This document shows, piece by piece, positions 1 through 5,375 of a DNA stretch of 5,375 nucleotides. The stretch lies in NCBI GenBank assembly GCA_007129135.1, contig SKWB01000149.1, positions 1-5,375 on the forward strand, written 5' to 3'. The stretch is from Halococcaceae archaeon (GTDB lineage Archaea > Halobacteriota > Halobacteria > Halobacteriales > Halalkalicoccaceae). The first letter of the stretch is position 1. The number at the start of each line of letters is the position of its first letter. The notes beneath the pieces are model-generated. The model did no database searches, was not told where the DNA came from, and saw only the letters and a program-made list of their open reading frames with translations. The translations under genes were made by a program, and so were the position numbers.

Positions 1-27
1 TCGAACGACCGCCTACCCCGGGTGTGA
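1..27 (+). CDS. 3' end of an upstream gene (partial, unidentified)
   Basis: The first reading frame of the window is open from base 1 and reads SNDRLPRV before a TGA stop at 25-27. This stop overlaps the GTG start of the next gene as GTGA, the usual 4-base overlap of co-translated genes. That arrangement is why I regard these bases as the tail of a real upstream gene and not as spacer. Eight residues are too few to identify a family, so no function is proposed. Confidence 0.5.
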   Translation, partial: SNDRLPRV

Positions 28-761
28 TCGTCGTCGCGACGGCCGACTTCGAGGTGTATCACGAGGTGGTGGGCGAGCTGAAAGACCGCGAGGTGGCCTT
101 CACCACGATCGAACCGGGAGAACCGCTTCCGGCCGGAACGAGCGCCCTCATAACGGGCGCGAGCGACGAACCCGACCGGTACGCCGGTATCGGACCCGAC
201 CCGATCAGGGCAGAACCCGAGGATCCACGCTGGGCGGTCGAGACGGCGCTCTCGACGCTCCGAGAGGGGGGCGAACGGACCGTCGTCGGGGTCGATCCCG
301 GTTCCCGACCGGGAATCGCCGTCGTGGTGGGCGGGACGGTCGTCGCCGCGTTCCACGTCCCGCTGGCCGACGCGGCCGAGGTGGTGCGGCGGGAGGTCGA
401 GGGCGATCCCGAGGCGGTGGTGAGAGTCGGCGACGGAGCGCGGCTCCAGGGCGCGCGGATCGTCGAGGCGCTCTCCGACGTTCGGGTCGAACTCGTGGAC
501 GAGACGGGGACGACGCCCTCGCTCGGGACCGGAACCCGGGGGATGGGCGACGTGTTGGCGGCGGTGAACATCGCCCGTCGGGAGGGCGAGCCGATCGACT
601 CACGGGAGATCGAGCCGAGCGACGGGGAGATCCGTGTGATCCAGGACCGGTCGCGGGAACGCTCGGCCGAGAACCGCGAGATCGACGCCCCGCTCGCACG
701 CCGGGTCGCGCTCGGGGAACTCACCCTGGACGACGCGCTCAGGGAACACAGGAACCGGTGA
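24..761 (+). CDS. Conserved-looking protein with a predicted RuvC/YqgF-like RNase H fold
   Basis: A complete 245-residue acidic protein, probably cytoplasmic: no signal peptide or membrane segment is visible. I do not recognise a named gene. Residues 1-45 form a small alpha/beta segment (MIVVATADFEVY). Residues 85-185 resemble a RuvC/YqgF RNase H-like core. VVGVDPGSRPGIAVV (87-101) matches the family's first strand and places a candidate catalytic Asp at 91. VELVDETGTTP (155-165) resembles the VDER-T segment of YqgF with acidic D159/E160. GMGDVLAAVNIAR (173-185) supplies a last Asp at 176 on a helix. The tail (about 205-245) is charged and helical, ending in LTLDDALREHRNR. The GTG start is chosen because it overlaps the preceding stop as GTGA and no earlier start codon lies in frame within the window. 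The pair was probably co-transcribed and translationally coupled. The fold is inferred from motifs only; nuclease activity or a non-catalytic nucleic-acid-binding role are both possible. The CDS itself is secure. Confidence 0.88.
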   Translation: MIVVATADFEVYHEVVGELKDREVAFTTIEPGEPLPAGTSALITGASDEPDRYAGIGPDPIRAEPEDPRWAVETALSTLREGGERTVVGVDPGSRPGIAVVVGGTVVAAFHVPLADAAEVVRREVEGDPEAVVRVGDGARLQGARIVEALSDVRVELVDETGTTPSLGTGTRGMGDVLAAVNIARREGEPIDSREIEPSDGEIRVIQDRSRERSAENREIDAPLARRVALGELTLDDALREHRNR

Positions 762-788
762 GGGGGGTCGGGACCGACGGCTACCGGT
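754..788. repeat. Nested inverted repeat across two convergent stop codons
   Basis: ACCGGT occurs at 754-759 and again at 783-788. The word is its own reverse complement, so the two copies can pair. Between them lies GTCGGGACCGAC (767-778), another inverted repeat that folds as a 4-bp stem with a 4-base loop. The stops of the left-hand gene (TGA, 759-761) and of larC (TAG on the minus strand, 781-783) both fall inside. It could be a bidirectional 3'-end structure. There is no T-run on either side, and archaeal termination relies mainly on U-tracts, so a terminator role is only a suggestion. Short GC-rich palindromes are common by chance in such DNA. Confidence 0.25.
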
Positions 789-2124
789 AGGCCGCTTCGG
801 CCAGGCGAAGCACCTCCCGGATCGGAACGCCCGTCTCGCGTGCAACCGCTGCCGCGTCGTCGTACTCCGCGCTCACGTCGTAGACGGCTTCCGAGTCGTC
901 GCTCGCGACCTTGACGTCGACCTCGTAGCGCTGGCCCTCGACGTCGATCCTCACCGACTCGATCTCCCGGCGGGCGATCCACCGGTGCGTGGCGGGCGTC
1001 TCGCGCACCCCCAGGGAACCGGTCTCCTCGGCGAGCCTGCGAGCGACCCGCGCTGCGTCCTCGGTCCTGGCGATCGCCGTCACGAGGTGGCCCGGTCGGG
1101 ACTTCTTCATCGTCGCGGGGAGGATCGAGACGTCGCGTGCGCCGACCTCGGTGAGCGTCTCCTGCAGCCCGCCGAGCACCTCGGGCGTGGCGTCGTCGAG
1201 GTTCGTCTCCAGCACCGAGATCGGCTCCCGGACGAGCGTGCGTCCCTCGCCGACGATCCCGCGGAGGACGTTCGCGTGCTCGGGGAGGTCGTAGCCACCG
1301 GCACCGTAGCCCGAGCGGTCGACTCGGAGCGAGGGGAGGTGGTCGACGCCCTCCGCGAGGTGGCCGAGGATCGCCGCACCGGTGGGGGTGAGCAGCTCGC
1401 GATCGATCGGCCCGCCCCGGAGCGACCAGTCGGCACGCTCGGCGATCTCGACGGTTGCAGGTCCTGGAACCGGGTAGACGCCGTGGCTCATCGAGACGGA
1501 GCCACCGCCGACCGAGAGCGGGGTCGTGACGACACGGTCGACGTCGAGATCGGCGAGCAGGAGCAGCGTCCCGACCACGTCCGCGATGGCGTCGTCCGCG
1601 CCGACCTCGTGGAAGTGGATCCCCTCCACCGACTCGCCGTGAACGCTCGCCTCGGCCTCGCCCAGGAGCGTGAAGATCGCGAGCGCGTCCCCCGTGATCC
1701 CGCTCCCGAGGTCCATCGCCTCGACGACCTCCACGACCTCCGTGTACGAGCGGTGTGGGCCGTGGCCCTCGGCGTGGACGTGCTCGTCCGGAAGGCTGTG
1801 ATCGTGCGTGTGGCCGTGGTCGTGATTCCTTGGGTGGTCGTCGTCGTGGTGTGGGTGGTCGGAGGCGTGAGCGTGGCCGTAGTCGGTGTCGTCCGCGCCG
1901 CGATCTCCCTCCTCACCGTCGCGTTCTCCCTCCTCACCACTCAGGAGGACGTCCACGCTCGTCGCGGCGATCCCGTTCTTCACGACGTCGCGGACCTCGT
2001 ACCGGACGTCGAGGTGGTCTTCGACCACGTGGAGGACGGAGGGATCCGCGCCGAGGTCACAGAGCGTCGCGAGCAGCATGTCGCCGCTCGCGCCCATCCG
2101 CCCGTCGAAGGCGAGCGTTCGCAT
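781..2124 (-). CDS. larC: LarC, nickel insertase for the nickel-pincer nucleotide cofactor (DUF111 family)
   Basis: LarC inserts nickel into pyridinium-3,5-bisthiocarboxylic acid mononucleotide in a CTP-dependent reaction, completing the cofactor of lactate racemase LarA and related enzymes; it acts in the cytoplasm. The 447-residue product has the family's landmarks in order: FDGRMGASGDM (6-16), IHFHEVGADDAIADVVG (169-185), YPVPGPATVEI (217-227), LLTPTGAAIL (244-253), GYGAGGYDLPEHAN (272-285), ETNLDDATPEVLGG (306-319) and MKKSRPGHL (339-347). Residues 1 to about 255 correspond to LarC1 and about 270-447 to LarC2. In Lactobacillus plantarum these are joined by a ribosomal frameshift; here they are one continuous frame. 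Residues 63-124 are a linker: an acidic tandem repeat, then 15 histidines within 84-124, probably binding or storing metal. The ATG at 2124 fits the family N-terminus and lies about 26 bases from a TATA-like element, suggesting a leaderless mRNA. No larA, larB or larE is in the window, so the client enzyme is unknown. The family call is strong. Confidence 0.95.
   Translation of the reverse strand: MRTLAFDGRMGASGDMLLATLCDLGADPSVLHVVEDHLDVRYEVRDVVKNGIAATSVDVLLSGEEGERDGEEGDRGADDTDYGHAHASDHPHHDDDHPRNHDHGHTHDHSLPDEHVHAEGHGPHRSYTEVVEVVEAMDLGSGITGDALAIFTLLGEAEASVHGESVEGIHFHEVGADDAIADVVGTLLLLADLDVDRVVTTPLSVGGGSVSMSHGVYPVPGPATVEIAERADWSLRGGPIDRELLTPTGAAILGHLAEGVDHLPSLRVDRSGYGAGGYDLPEHANVLRGIVGEGRTLVREPISVLETNLDDATPEVLGGLQETLTEVGARDVSILPATMKKSRPGHLVTAIARTEDAARVARRLAEETGSLGVRETPATHRWIARREIESVRIDVEGQRYEVDVKVASDDSEAVYDVSAEYDDAAAVARETGVPIREVLRLAEAAYR
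1753..1875 (-). other. His-rich metal-binding linker within LarC
   Basis: This stretch encodes LarC residues 84-124. It contains 15 histidines in 41 residues, many as HxH or HDH (HDHGHTHDH at 101-109), mixed with Asp. Such segments are known in nickel and zinc handling proteins such as HypB and ZIP transporters, where they hold metal ions. In LarC a His-rich loop between the two halves suits a nickel-delivery or buffering role. The composition is seen directly; the role is inferred. Confidence 0.8.
1897..1938 (-). repeat. Two tandem 21-base units inside larC
   Basis: Bases 1918-1938 and 1897-1917 are adjacent direct repeats matching at 19 of 21 positions, with a perfect 14-base core (GGTGAGGAGGGAGA on the coding strand). 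They encode GEEGERD and GEEGDRG, residues 63-76 of LarC, just before the His-rich part of the linker. The unit is an exact multiple of three, so the duplication keeps the frame. It looks like a recent slippage or unequal-exchange event in a tolerant linker. Confidence 0.85.
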
Positions 2125-2146
2125 ACCGACACCGGGCGTGTCACCG

Positions 2147-2160
2147 GTAAAAAGGACCCG
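2147..2160 (-). promoter_or_regulatory. TATA-like element of the larC promoter (leaderless type)
   Basis: On the minus strand this reads CGGGTCCTTTTTACC. The T-rich core (2148-2153) is centred about 26 bases from the A of the larC ATG at 2124. That is the normal TATA-to-start-site distance in archaea, so transcription would begin at or next to the start codon. There is no Shine-Dalgarno sequence in front of the ATG, in line with a leaderless transcript. A second AT-rich patch (TACAAAACC on the minus strand, near 2179-2187) could instead serve with a longer leader. Confidence 0.5.
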
Positions 2161-2183
2161 GTGGACGCGGCCGGTAGGGTTTT

Positions 2184-2216
2184 GTACCCGATAGCCGTAC
2201 CTTGATACAGAGTACC
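2184..2216. repeat. Three GTACC repeats in the divergent promoter region
   Basis: GTACC occurs at 2184-2188, 2197-2201 and 2212-2216, spaced 13 and 15 bases apart. The second and third copies are each preceded by GATA (2190-2193 and 2204-2207), three or four bases upstream. The cluster lies between the larC and cdc48 TATA candidates, in the only clearly AT-richer stretch of the intergenic region. It could be an operator for a regulator of one or both genes. No regulator is known to me for this word, and chance is possible for a 5-mer. Confidence 0.3.
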
Positions 2217-2239
2217 AAACCTAGCGCGAGGCGGTCCAG

Positions 2240-2254
2240 CAAAAGACCTATCGG
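2240..2254 (+). promoter_or_regulatory. BRE/TATA candidate of the cdc48 promoter
   Basis: CAAAAGACCTATCGG resembles haloarchaeal core promoters: a purine-rich BRE-like part followed by a TATA-like part. A start site about 25 bases downstream would fall near 2270-2278, leaving a leader of roughly 20-27 bases before the ATG at 2297. No Shine-Dalgarno sequence is visible in that leader. It is the best match in the 172-base intergenic region for the plus strand. Confidence 0.5.
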
Positions 2255-2296
2255 CACCGCTCGCCGAGTGACGGACATCCCCGCGACGGCCAAACC

Positions 2297-4522
2297 ATGA
2301 ACGAAGTCCAACTCGAGGTCACGAAGGCCTATCCCAACGATTCGGGCAGGGGCATCGCGCGCCTCGACCCGGATACGCTACTGCACCTGAAGCTGAGCCC
2401 CGGCGATATCATCGAGATCGAAGGCGGCGACACGACCGCCGCGAAGGTCTGGCGCGCGGACCGCCAGGACTGGAACACCGATACCGTTCGGATCGACGGG
2501 TTCACCCGGCAGAACGCCGATATCGGCATCGGGGAACGGGTGACGATACGGAAGGCGGAGGCGGCGAAGGCGAACACGCTCGTCCTCGCCCCGCCCGAGG
2601 AGGCGTCGGTCCAGTTCGGCTCGGACGCGGCGGGCATGGTCAAACGCCAGATCCTGAAACGACCGGTTGTCGAGCGCGACATCGTCCCGGTGATGAGCAG
2701 CACGAACCACCCGTTCATGCGCTCGCCCGGACAGGCGATCCCGCTGATCGCGGTCGAGACCGACCCCGAGGGCGTCTGTCTCGTCACCGAGGACACCGAG
2801 GTCGAACTCAGAGAGGAGCCGATCTCCGGGTTCGACAGCCAGCGCACGGGCATCACTTACGAGGACATCGGCGGCCTACAGAACGAGATCCAGCGCGTAC
2901 GCGAGATGGTCGAACTGCCGATGAAACACCCCCAGATCTTCAAGAAGCTGGGGATCGAGCCACCACAGGGCGTGCTGCTCCACGGCCCGCCCGGCACCGG
3001 CAAGACGCTGCTCGCGAAGGCCGTCGCGAACGAGACGAGTGCGAGCTTCTTCTCCATCGCCGGCCCCGAGATCATCTCGAAGTACTACGGGGAGTCCGAA
3101 CAACAGCTCCGAGAGATCTTCGAGGACGCCGCGGAGGAGTCGCCCTCGATCATCTTCATCGACGAGCTCGACTCGATCGCGCCCAAGCGCGAGGACGTCA
3201 CCGGCGAGGTCGAACGCCGGGTCGTCGCACAGCTGTTGACGATGATGGACGGCCTCGAGTCCCGCGGTCAGGTGATCGTCATCGCGGCGACCAACCGCGT
3301 CGACAGCGTCGACCCCGCCCTCCGGAGGCCGGGGCGGTTCGACCGCGAGATCTCGATCGACGTCCCCGACGAGGCGGGCAGGAAGGAGGTCATCCAGATC
3401 CACACCCGCGGGATGCCGCTCTCGGACGACGTGAGCCTGGACGAGCTGGCAGAAGACACCCACGGCTTCGTCGGCGCGGACATCGAGTCGCTGACGAAGG
3501 AGGCGGCGATGAAGGCGCTCCGGAGGTATCTCCCCGAGATCGACCTCGACGAGGAGGAGATCCCGCCGAGCCTGATCGACCGGATGATCGTGAAACGTTC
3601 GGACTTCCGCGGCGCGCTCGGCGAGGTCGAACCCAGCGCGATGCGCGAGGTGCTCGTCGAGCTCCCGAAGGTGAGCTGGGAGGACATCGGCGGGCTGGAG
3701 GAGGCGATGATGGACGTCAAAGAGAGCGTCGAGTGGCCGCTCTCCGATCCCGAGCGGTTCGGTCGGATGGGCATCCAGCCCCCCGCGGGAGTGTTGCTCT
3801 ACGGCCCGCCCGGCACGGGGAAGACGCTGATGGCCAAAGCGGTGGCCAACGAGACGAACGCGAACTTCATCTCGGTGCGCGGGCCGCAGCTGCTCTCGAA
3901 GTGGGTCGGGGAGTCCGAGAAGGCGATCCGCCAGACGTTCCGCAAGGCGAGACAGGTCAGCCCGACGGTGATCTTCTTCGACGAACTCGACTCGCTCGCG
4001 CCCAACCGGGGCCAAGACGTCGGCAGCAACGTCTCCGAACGGGTCGTGAACCAGCTGCTCACCGAGCTCGACGGGCTGGAGGAGATGGAGAACGTGATGG
4101 TGATCGCCGCGACCAACAGGCCGGACATGATCGACCCGGCGCTGATCCGATCCGGCCGGTTCGACCGGCTGGTGATGATCGGACAGCCGAGCGAGGAAGG
4201 CCGCCGCGAGATCCTCGAGATCCACACCCGGGAGATGCCGCTGGCCGCGGACGTGAGCCTCAAGGAGCTCGGCGAGATCACCGACGGCTTCGTCGGGAGC
4301 GACCTCGAGTCGATCGCCCGCGAGGCGGCGATGACCGCGCTCCGAGAGGACGAAGACACCGACATCGTCGAGATGCGTCACTTCCGGCAGGCGATGGACT
4401 CGGTGCGTCCGACGATCACCGACTCGATCCTCGAGTACTACGAGGAGATCGAAGACCAGTTCGCCGGCGGCACCGCCGAACCCTCCCGCGGACGGCGGGA
4501 GAGCCGGATCGGCTTCCAGTAG
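2297..4522 (+). CDS. cdc48: Cdc48/VAT-type AAA+ ATPase (protein unfoldase)
   Basis: A cytoplasmic hexameric two-ring AAA+ ATPase, the archaeal counterpart of Cdc48/p97 and VAT, which unfolds and threads proteins, in archaea probably also for the 20S proteasome. The 741 residues are full length. An N-domain (1 to about 180) carries a double-psi barrel then a second small subdomain. D1 has Walker A GPPGTGKT (230-237, K236), Walker B IIFIDE (285-290, E290), sensor N333 and arginine fingers R344/R347. D2 has Walker A (503-510, K509), Walker B VIFFDE (557-562, E562), sensor N607 and arginine fingers R618/R621. All catalytic residues are present in both rings, so both should hydrolyse ATP. Pore loops are KYYGES (262-267) in D1 and KWVGES (535-540) in D2; the aromatic D1 loop is VAT-like and unlike KLAGES of p97. 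The protein ends RIGFQ, a penultimate aromatic recalling the HbYX proteasome-docking tail but with Gly before it. The ATG fits the family start. It is divergent from larC with its own promoter candidate. Haloarchaea often have several cdc48 paralogues, so the exact paralogue is uncertain. Confidence 0.97.
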   Translation: MNEVQLEVTKAYPNDSGRGIARLDPDTLLHLKLSPGDIIEIEGGDTTAAKVWRADRQDWNTDTVRIDGFTRQNADIGIGERVTIRKAEAAKANTLVLAPPEEASVQFGSDAAGMVKRQILKRPVVERDIVPVMSSTNHPFMRSPGQAIPLIAVETDPEGVCLVTEDTEVELREEPISGFDSQRTGITYEDIGGLQNEIQRVREMVELPMKHPQIFKKLGIEPPQGVLLHGPPGTGKTLLAKAVANETSASFFSIAGPEIISKYYGESEQQLREIFEDAAEESPSIIFIDELDSIAPKREDVTGEVERRVVAQLLTMMDGLESRGQVIVIAATNRVDSVDPALRRPGRFDREISIDVPDEAGRKEVIQIHTRGMPLSDDVSLDELAEDTHGFVGADIESLTKEAAMKALRRYLPEIDLDEEEIPPSLIDRMIVKRSDFRGALGEVEPSAMREVLVELPKVSWEDIGGLEEAMMDVKESVEWPLSDPERFGRMGIQPPAGVLLYGPPGTGKTLMAKAVANETNANFISVRGPQLLSKWVGESEKAIRQTFRKARQVSPTVIFFDELDSLAPNRGQDVGSNVSERVVNQLLTELDGLEEMENVMVIAATNRPDMIDPALIRSGRFDRLVMIGQPSEEGRREILEIHTREMPLAADVSLKELGEITDGFVGSDLESIAREAAMTALREDEDTDIVEMRHFRQAMDSVRPTITDSILEYYEEIEDQFAGGTAEPSRGRRESRIGFQ

Positions 4523-4598
4523 TCCGGAGCCGGTCTCGGCCGGTATCGCGTCGTTCGACCCGGAAGACGACTCTTATCCCGACGAGGCGAATCAGTCG
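4523..4598. other. Convergent intergenic gap between cdc48 and the stress protein gene
   Basis: This 76-base spacer must hold the 3' ends of two convergent transcripts. A weak imperfect hairpin can be drawn just after the cdc48 stop at 4524-4543 (CCGG, AG bulge, CCG, loop GTCT, CGGCCGG). The only AT-richer patch is CTCTTATCC near 4571-4579. No proper T-run terminator is visible on either strand. Confidence 0.4.
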
Positions 4599-5198
4599 TT
4601 ACGAGTCGCTTACGTCGCGGGCTCGTCGGACCGAGATCACGGGACAGCGGACCGATCGGAGGATCTCCTGCGAGACGCTTCCGAAGACCGCCTGCCGCGC
4701 CGGCGAACGGTTTCGTCCCCCGACCACGACGAAATCGGCGTCGAGTTCCTCGGCCATCGCGACGACCTGCTCGGCGGGATCGCCCACGCCGAGGCGGACC
4801 TCGGCGTCGACTCCCGCGTCCTCGAACGACGTCGCTAACGCCCGTATCTGCTCCTCGCGTTCGATGACCGCCCCGATAGCCTCGGGACCGGGCGTCTCGC
4901 GTCTCTCCTCGCTCACCCCCGATAGCATCCGGCGCTCGACCCACTCGGGGACCTCGCCCTCGATCCTCGCCTCGAACCCCGCCCACTGTCTCGCCCACTC
5001 CGGGACCTCCCCGGTCGACCCGTCGGTCGCCTCGCCCGCCCGCTCGGCCACCTCCCGGTAGGTCTCCTCGTCGATCACGTGCGCGGTCACGACCGTCGCA
5101 CCAGTCGGACCCGCGATGTCGATCACGGTGCTCGCGATGGTGTCGGTCCGGTCCCGGTCCTCCTCGCCGACCGCGACCAGTATCGTGTCTACAGCCAT
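4599..5198 (-). CDS. Universal stress protein (UspA family) with an insertion
   Basis: A 199-residue cytoplasmic protein with a single universal stress protein (alpha/beta, Rossmann-like) domain; family members bind ATP or act as non-ATP-binding dimers and aid stress survival, usually by unknown means. Strand 1 is DTILVAV (4-10), strand 2 ATVVTAHV (34-41), and the C-terminal half has GDPAEQVVAMAEELDADFVVVGGRNRSP (139-166), VFGSVSQEILRSV (171-183) and CPVISV (185-190). The usual nucleotide loop G-2x-G-9x-G(S/T) reads GGRN...GS here (160-174), with Asn for the second Gly, and the conserved N-terminal Asp after strand 1 is absent (VGEEDR), so ATP binding is doubtful. Residues about 44-105 are an insertion relative to the common 140-residue form, with GEVPEW occurring twice (63-68, 81-86). 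The ATG at 5198 directly precedes strand 1 and has a TATA-like element about 26 bases upstream, suggesting a leaderless mRNA. An out-of-frame ATG at 5205 is not used. The gene is convergent with cdc48. Stress induction is inferred from the family only. Confidence 0.93.
   Translation of the reverse strand: MAVDTILVAVGEEDRDRTDTIASTVIDIAGPTGATVVTAHVIDEETYREVAERAGEATDGSTGEVPEWARQWAGFEARIEGEVPEWVERRMLSGVSEERRETPGPEAIGAVIEREEQIRALATSFEDAGVDAEVRLGVGDPAEQVVAMAEELDADFVVVGGRNRSPARQAVFGSVSQEILRSVRCPVISVRRARDVSDS
4940..5012 (-). repeat. Imperfect 19-base direct repeat inside the stress protein gene
   Basis: Bases 4940-4958 and 4994-5012 match at 17 of 19 positions, with starts exactly 54 bases (18 codons) apart. 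Each copy encodes GEVPEW preceded or followed by small and charged residues. Sequence beyond the motif does not match between the copies, so this is either an old segmental duplication that has diverged or two copies of a short functional motif kept within the insertion. Confidence 0.7.
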
Positions 5199-5220
5199 GT
5201 GCCATGTTCGGTCCCAACAC

Positions 5221-5233
5221 GGTTATCGGTATC
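5221..5233 (-). promoter_or_regulatory. TATA-like element of the stress protein promoter
   Basis: On the minus strand this reads GATACCGATAACC. Its downstream half is centred about 26 bases from the ATG at 5198, which fits a leaderless transcript. It is the best AT-rich match in the 92 bases between this gene and the tRNA. The match to the archaeal consensus is moderate, and no Shine-Dalgarno sequence is present before the start. Confidence 0.4.
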
Positions 5234-5290
5234 CTCTAGCACAGCAGAGACCGAAACCCACATCCCGGCGACCGAAGTAGCAGAGGACGC

Positions 5291-5375
5291 GCGAGGGTGG
5301 CTGAGCTTGGCCAAAGGCGACGGGCTTAAGACCCGTTCCCGTAGGGGTTCATGGGTTCAAATCCCATCCCTCGCA
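5291..5375 (+). tRNA. tRNA-Leu, anticodon UAA
   Basis: An 85-base class II tRNA folds completely. Acceptor GCGAGGG (5291-5297) pairs with CCCTCGC (5368-5374), followed by discriminator A (5375), as expected for leucine. The D stem is GCT/GGC (5300-5302 with 5316-5318, one T-G pair), with GG in a large loop. The anticodon stem ACGGG/CCCGT (5320-5324 with 5332-5336) encloses loop CTTAAGA, giving anticodon TAA (5327-5329), which reads UUA. The variable region (5337-5350) is long, with a CCC/GGG stem, typical of tRNA-Leu. The T arm is ATGGG/CCCAT around TTCAAAT (5351-5367). There is no intron. CCA is not seen because the window ends at the discriminator. Upstream, CCGAAA at 5251-5256 could be a BRE-like element, but no clear TATA box is visible. 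Confidence 0.97.

Noticed and set aside
1801..1860. GT-rich plus-strand repeats (gtggtcgtcgtcgtggtg) as a possible microsatellite or regulatory repeat
   Set aside because: On the coding strand these are His and Asp codons (CAC, GAC) of the LarC linker, which fully explain the pattern.
985..2205. Long plus-strand open frame (406 codons) opposite larC
   Set aside because: It lies antisense to a clear LarC protein. High-GC DNA gives long open antisense frames, and the translation is low-complexity (runs of Val, Arg and Asp) with no family motifs.
2984..3826. Similar DNA blocks around 2984-3007 and 3803-3826
   Set aside because: These are the Walker A regions of the D1 and D2 rings. The similarity reflects the ancient AAA+ domain duplication and not a mobile repeat.
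2876..4381. Minus-strand open frame (501 codons) opposite cdc48
   Set aside because: It is antisense to conserved AAA+ domains. Its Arg/Asp/His-rich composition and repetitive look mirror the duplicated D1/D2 rings, so it is a shadow frame.
4524..4543. Hairpin after the cdc48 stop as a terminator
   Set aside because: The stem is short and bulged, and no T-run follows. GC-rich sequence makes such hairpins easily by chance.
4565..4582. Possible plus-strand promoter (GACTCTTATCCC) that would drive RNA antisense to the stress protein gene
   Set aside because: It is a single weak TATA-like match in a short convergent gap, with nothing else supporting a transcript.
3733..5061. Plus-strand open frame (442 codons) running from cdc48 into the stress protein gene
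   Set aside because: It overlaps cdc48 in another frame and then the antisense of the stress protein. Its composition is Arg/Ser/Pro-rich and changes abruptly at the gene borders.

Overview
The window looks like ordinary chromosomal DNA from a haloarchaeon (class Halobacteria). The base composition is very GC-rich, the proteins are acidic, Shine-Dalgarno sites are missing in front of the starts, TATA-like elements sit about 26 bases from start codons (leaderless style), and there is an archaeal Cdc48/VAT-type ATPase. No transposase, integrase, CRISPR array or phage gene is visible. The species cannot be named from the sequence alone.

Layout, left to right. (1) The last codons of an upstream gene (1-27, +) overlap by GTGA the start of a 245-residue protein (24-761, +). 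That protein is not a recognised named product, but it carries the motif pattern of a RuvC/YqgF-like RNase H fold. (2) It converges, with a 19-base gap, on larC (781-2124, -), a nickel-pincer-cofactor nickel insertase as one continuous ORF, with a His-rich linker and a small in-frame tandem duplication. (3) A 172-base divergent promoter region (2125-2296) holds a leaderless-type TATA element for larC, a separate TATA/BRE candidate for cdc48 and three GTACC repeats. (4) cdc48 (2297-4522, +) is a complete two-ring AAA+ unfoldase. (5) It converges, with a 76-base gap, on a universal stress protein gene (4599-5198, -) that has an unusual insertion and a degenerate ATP-binding motif. (6) A 92-base gap precedes a tRNA-Leu(UAA) gene (5291-5375, +), whose last base is the last base of the window.

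The genes do not form one pathway. Cdc48 serves protein unfolding and quality control, LarC serves nickel cofactor maturation (larA, larB and larE are not here), the stress protein is a small cytoplasmic nucleotide-binding-type protein, and the tRNA reads UUA. Gene orientation alternates (+,-,+,-,+), so apart from the overlapping pair at the left edge each gene is probably its own transcription unit.

I found no convincing new multi-gene system. The most useful leads are the predicted RNase H-fold protein at the left edge, the expanding metal-binding linker in LarC, and the insertion plus altered nucleotide loop in the stress protein.
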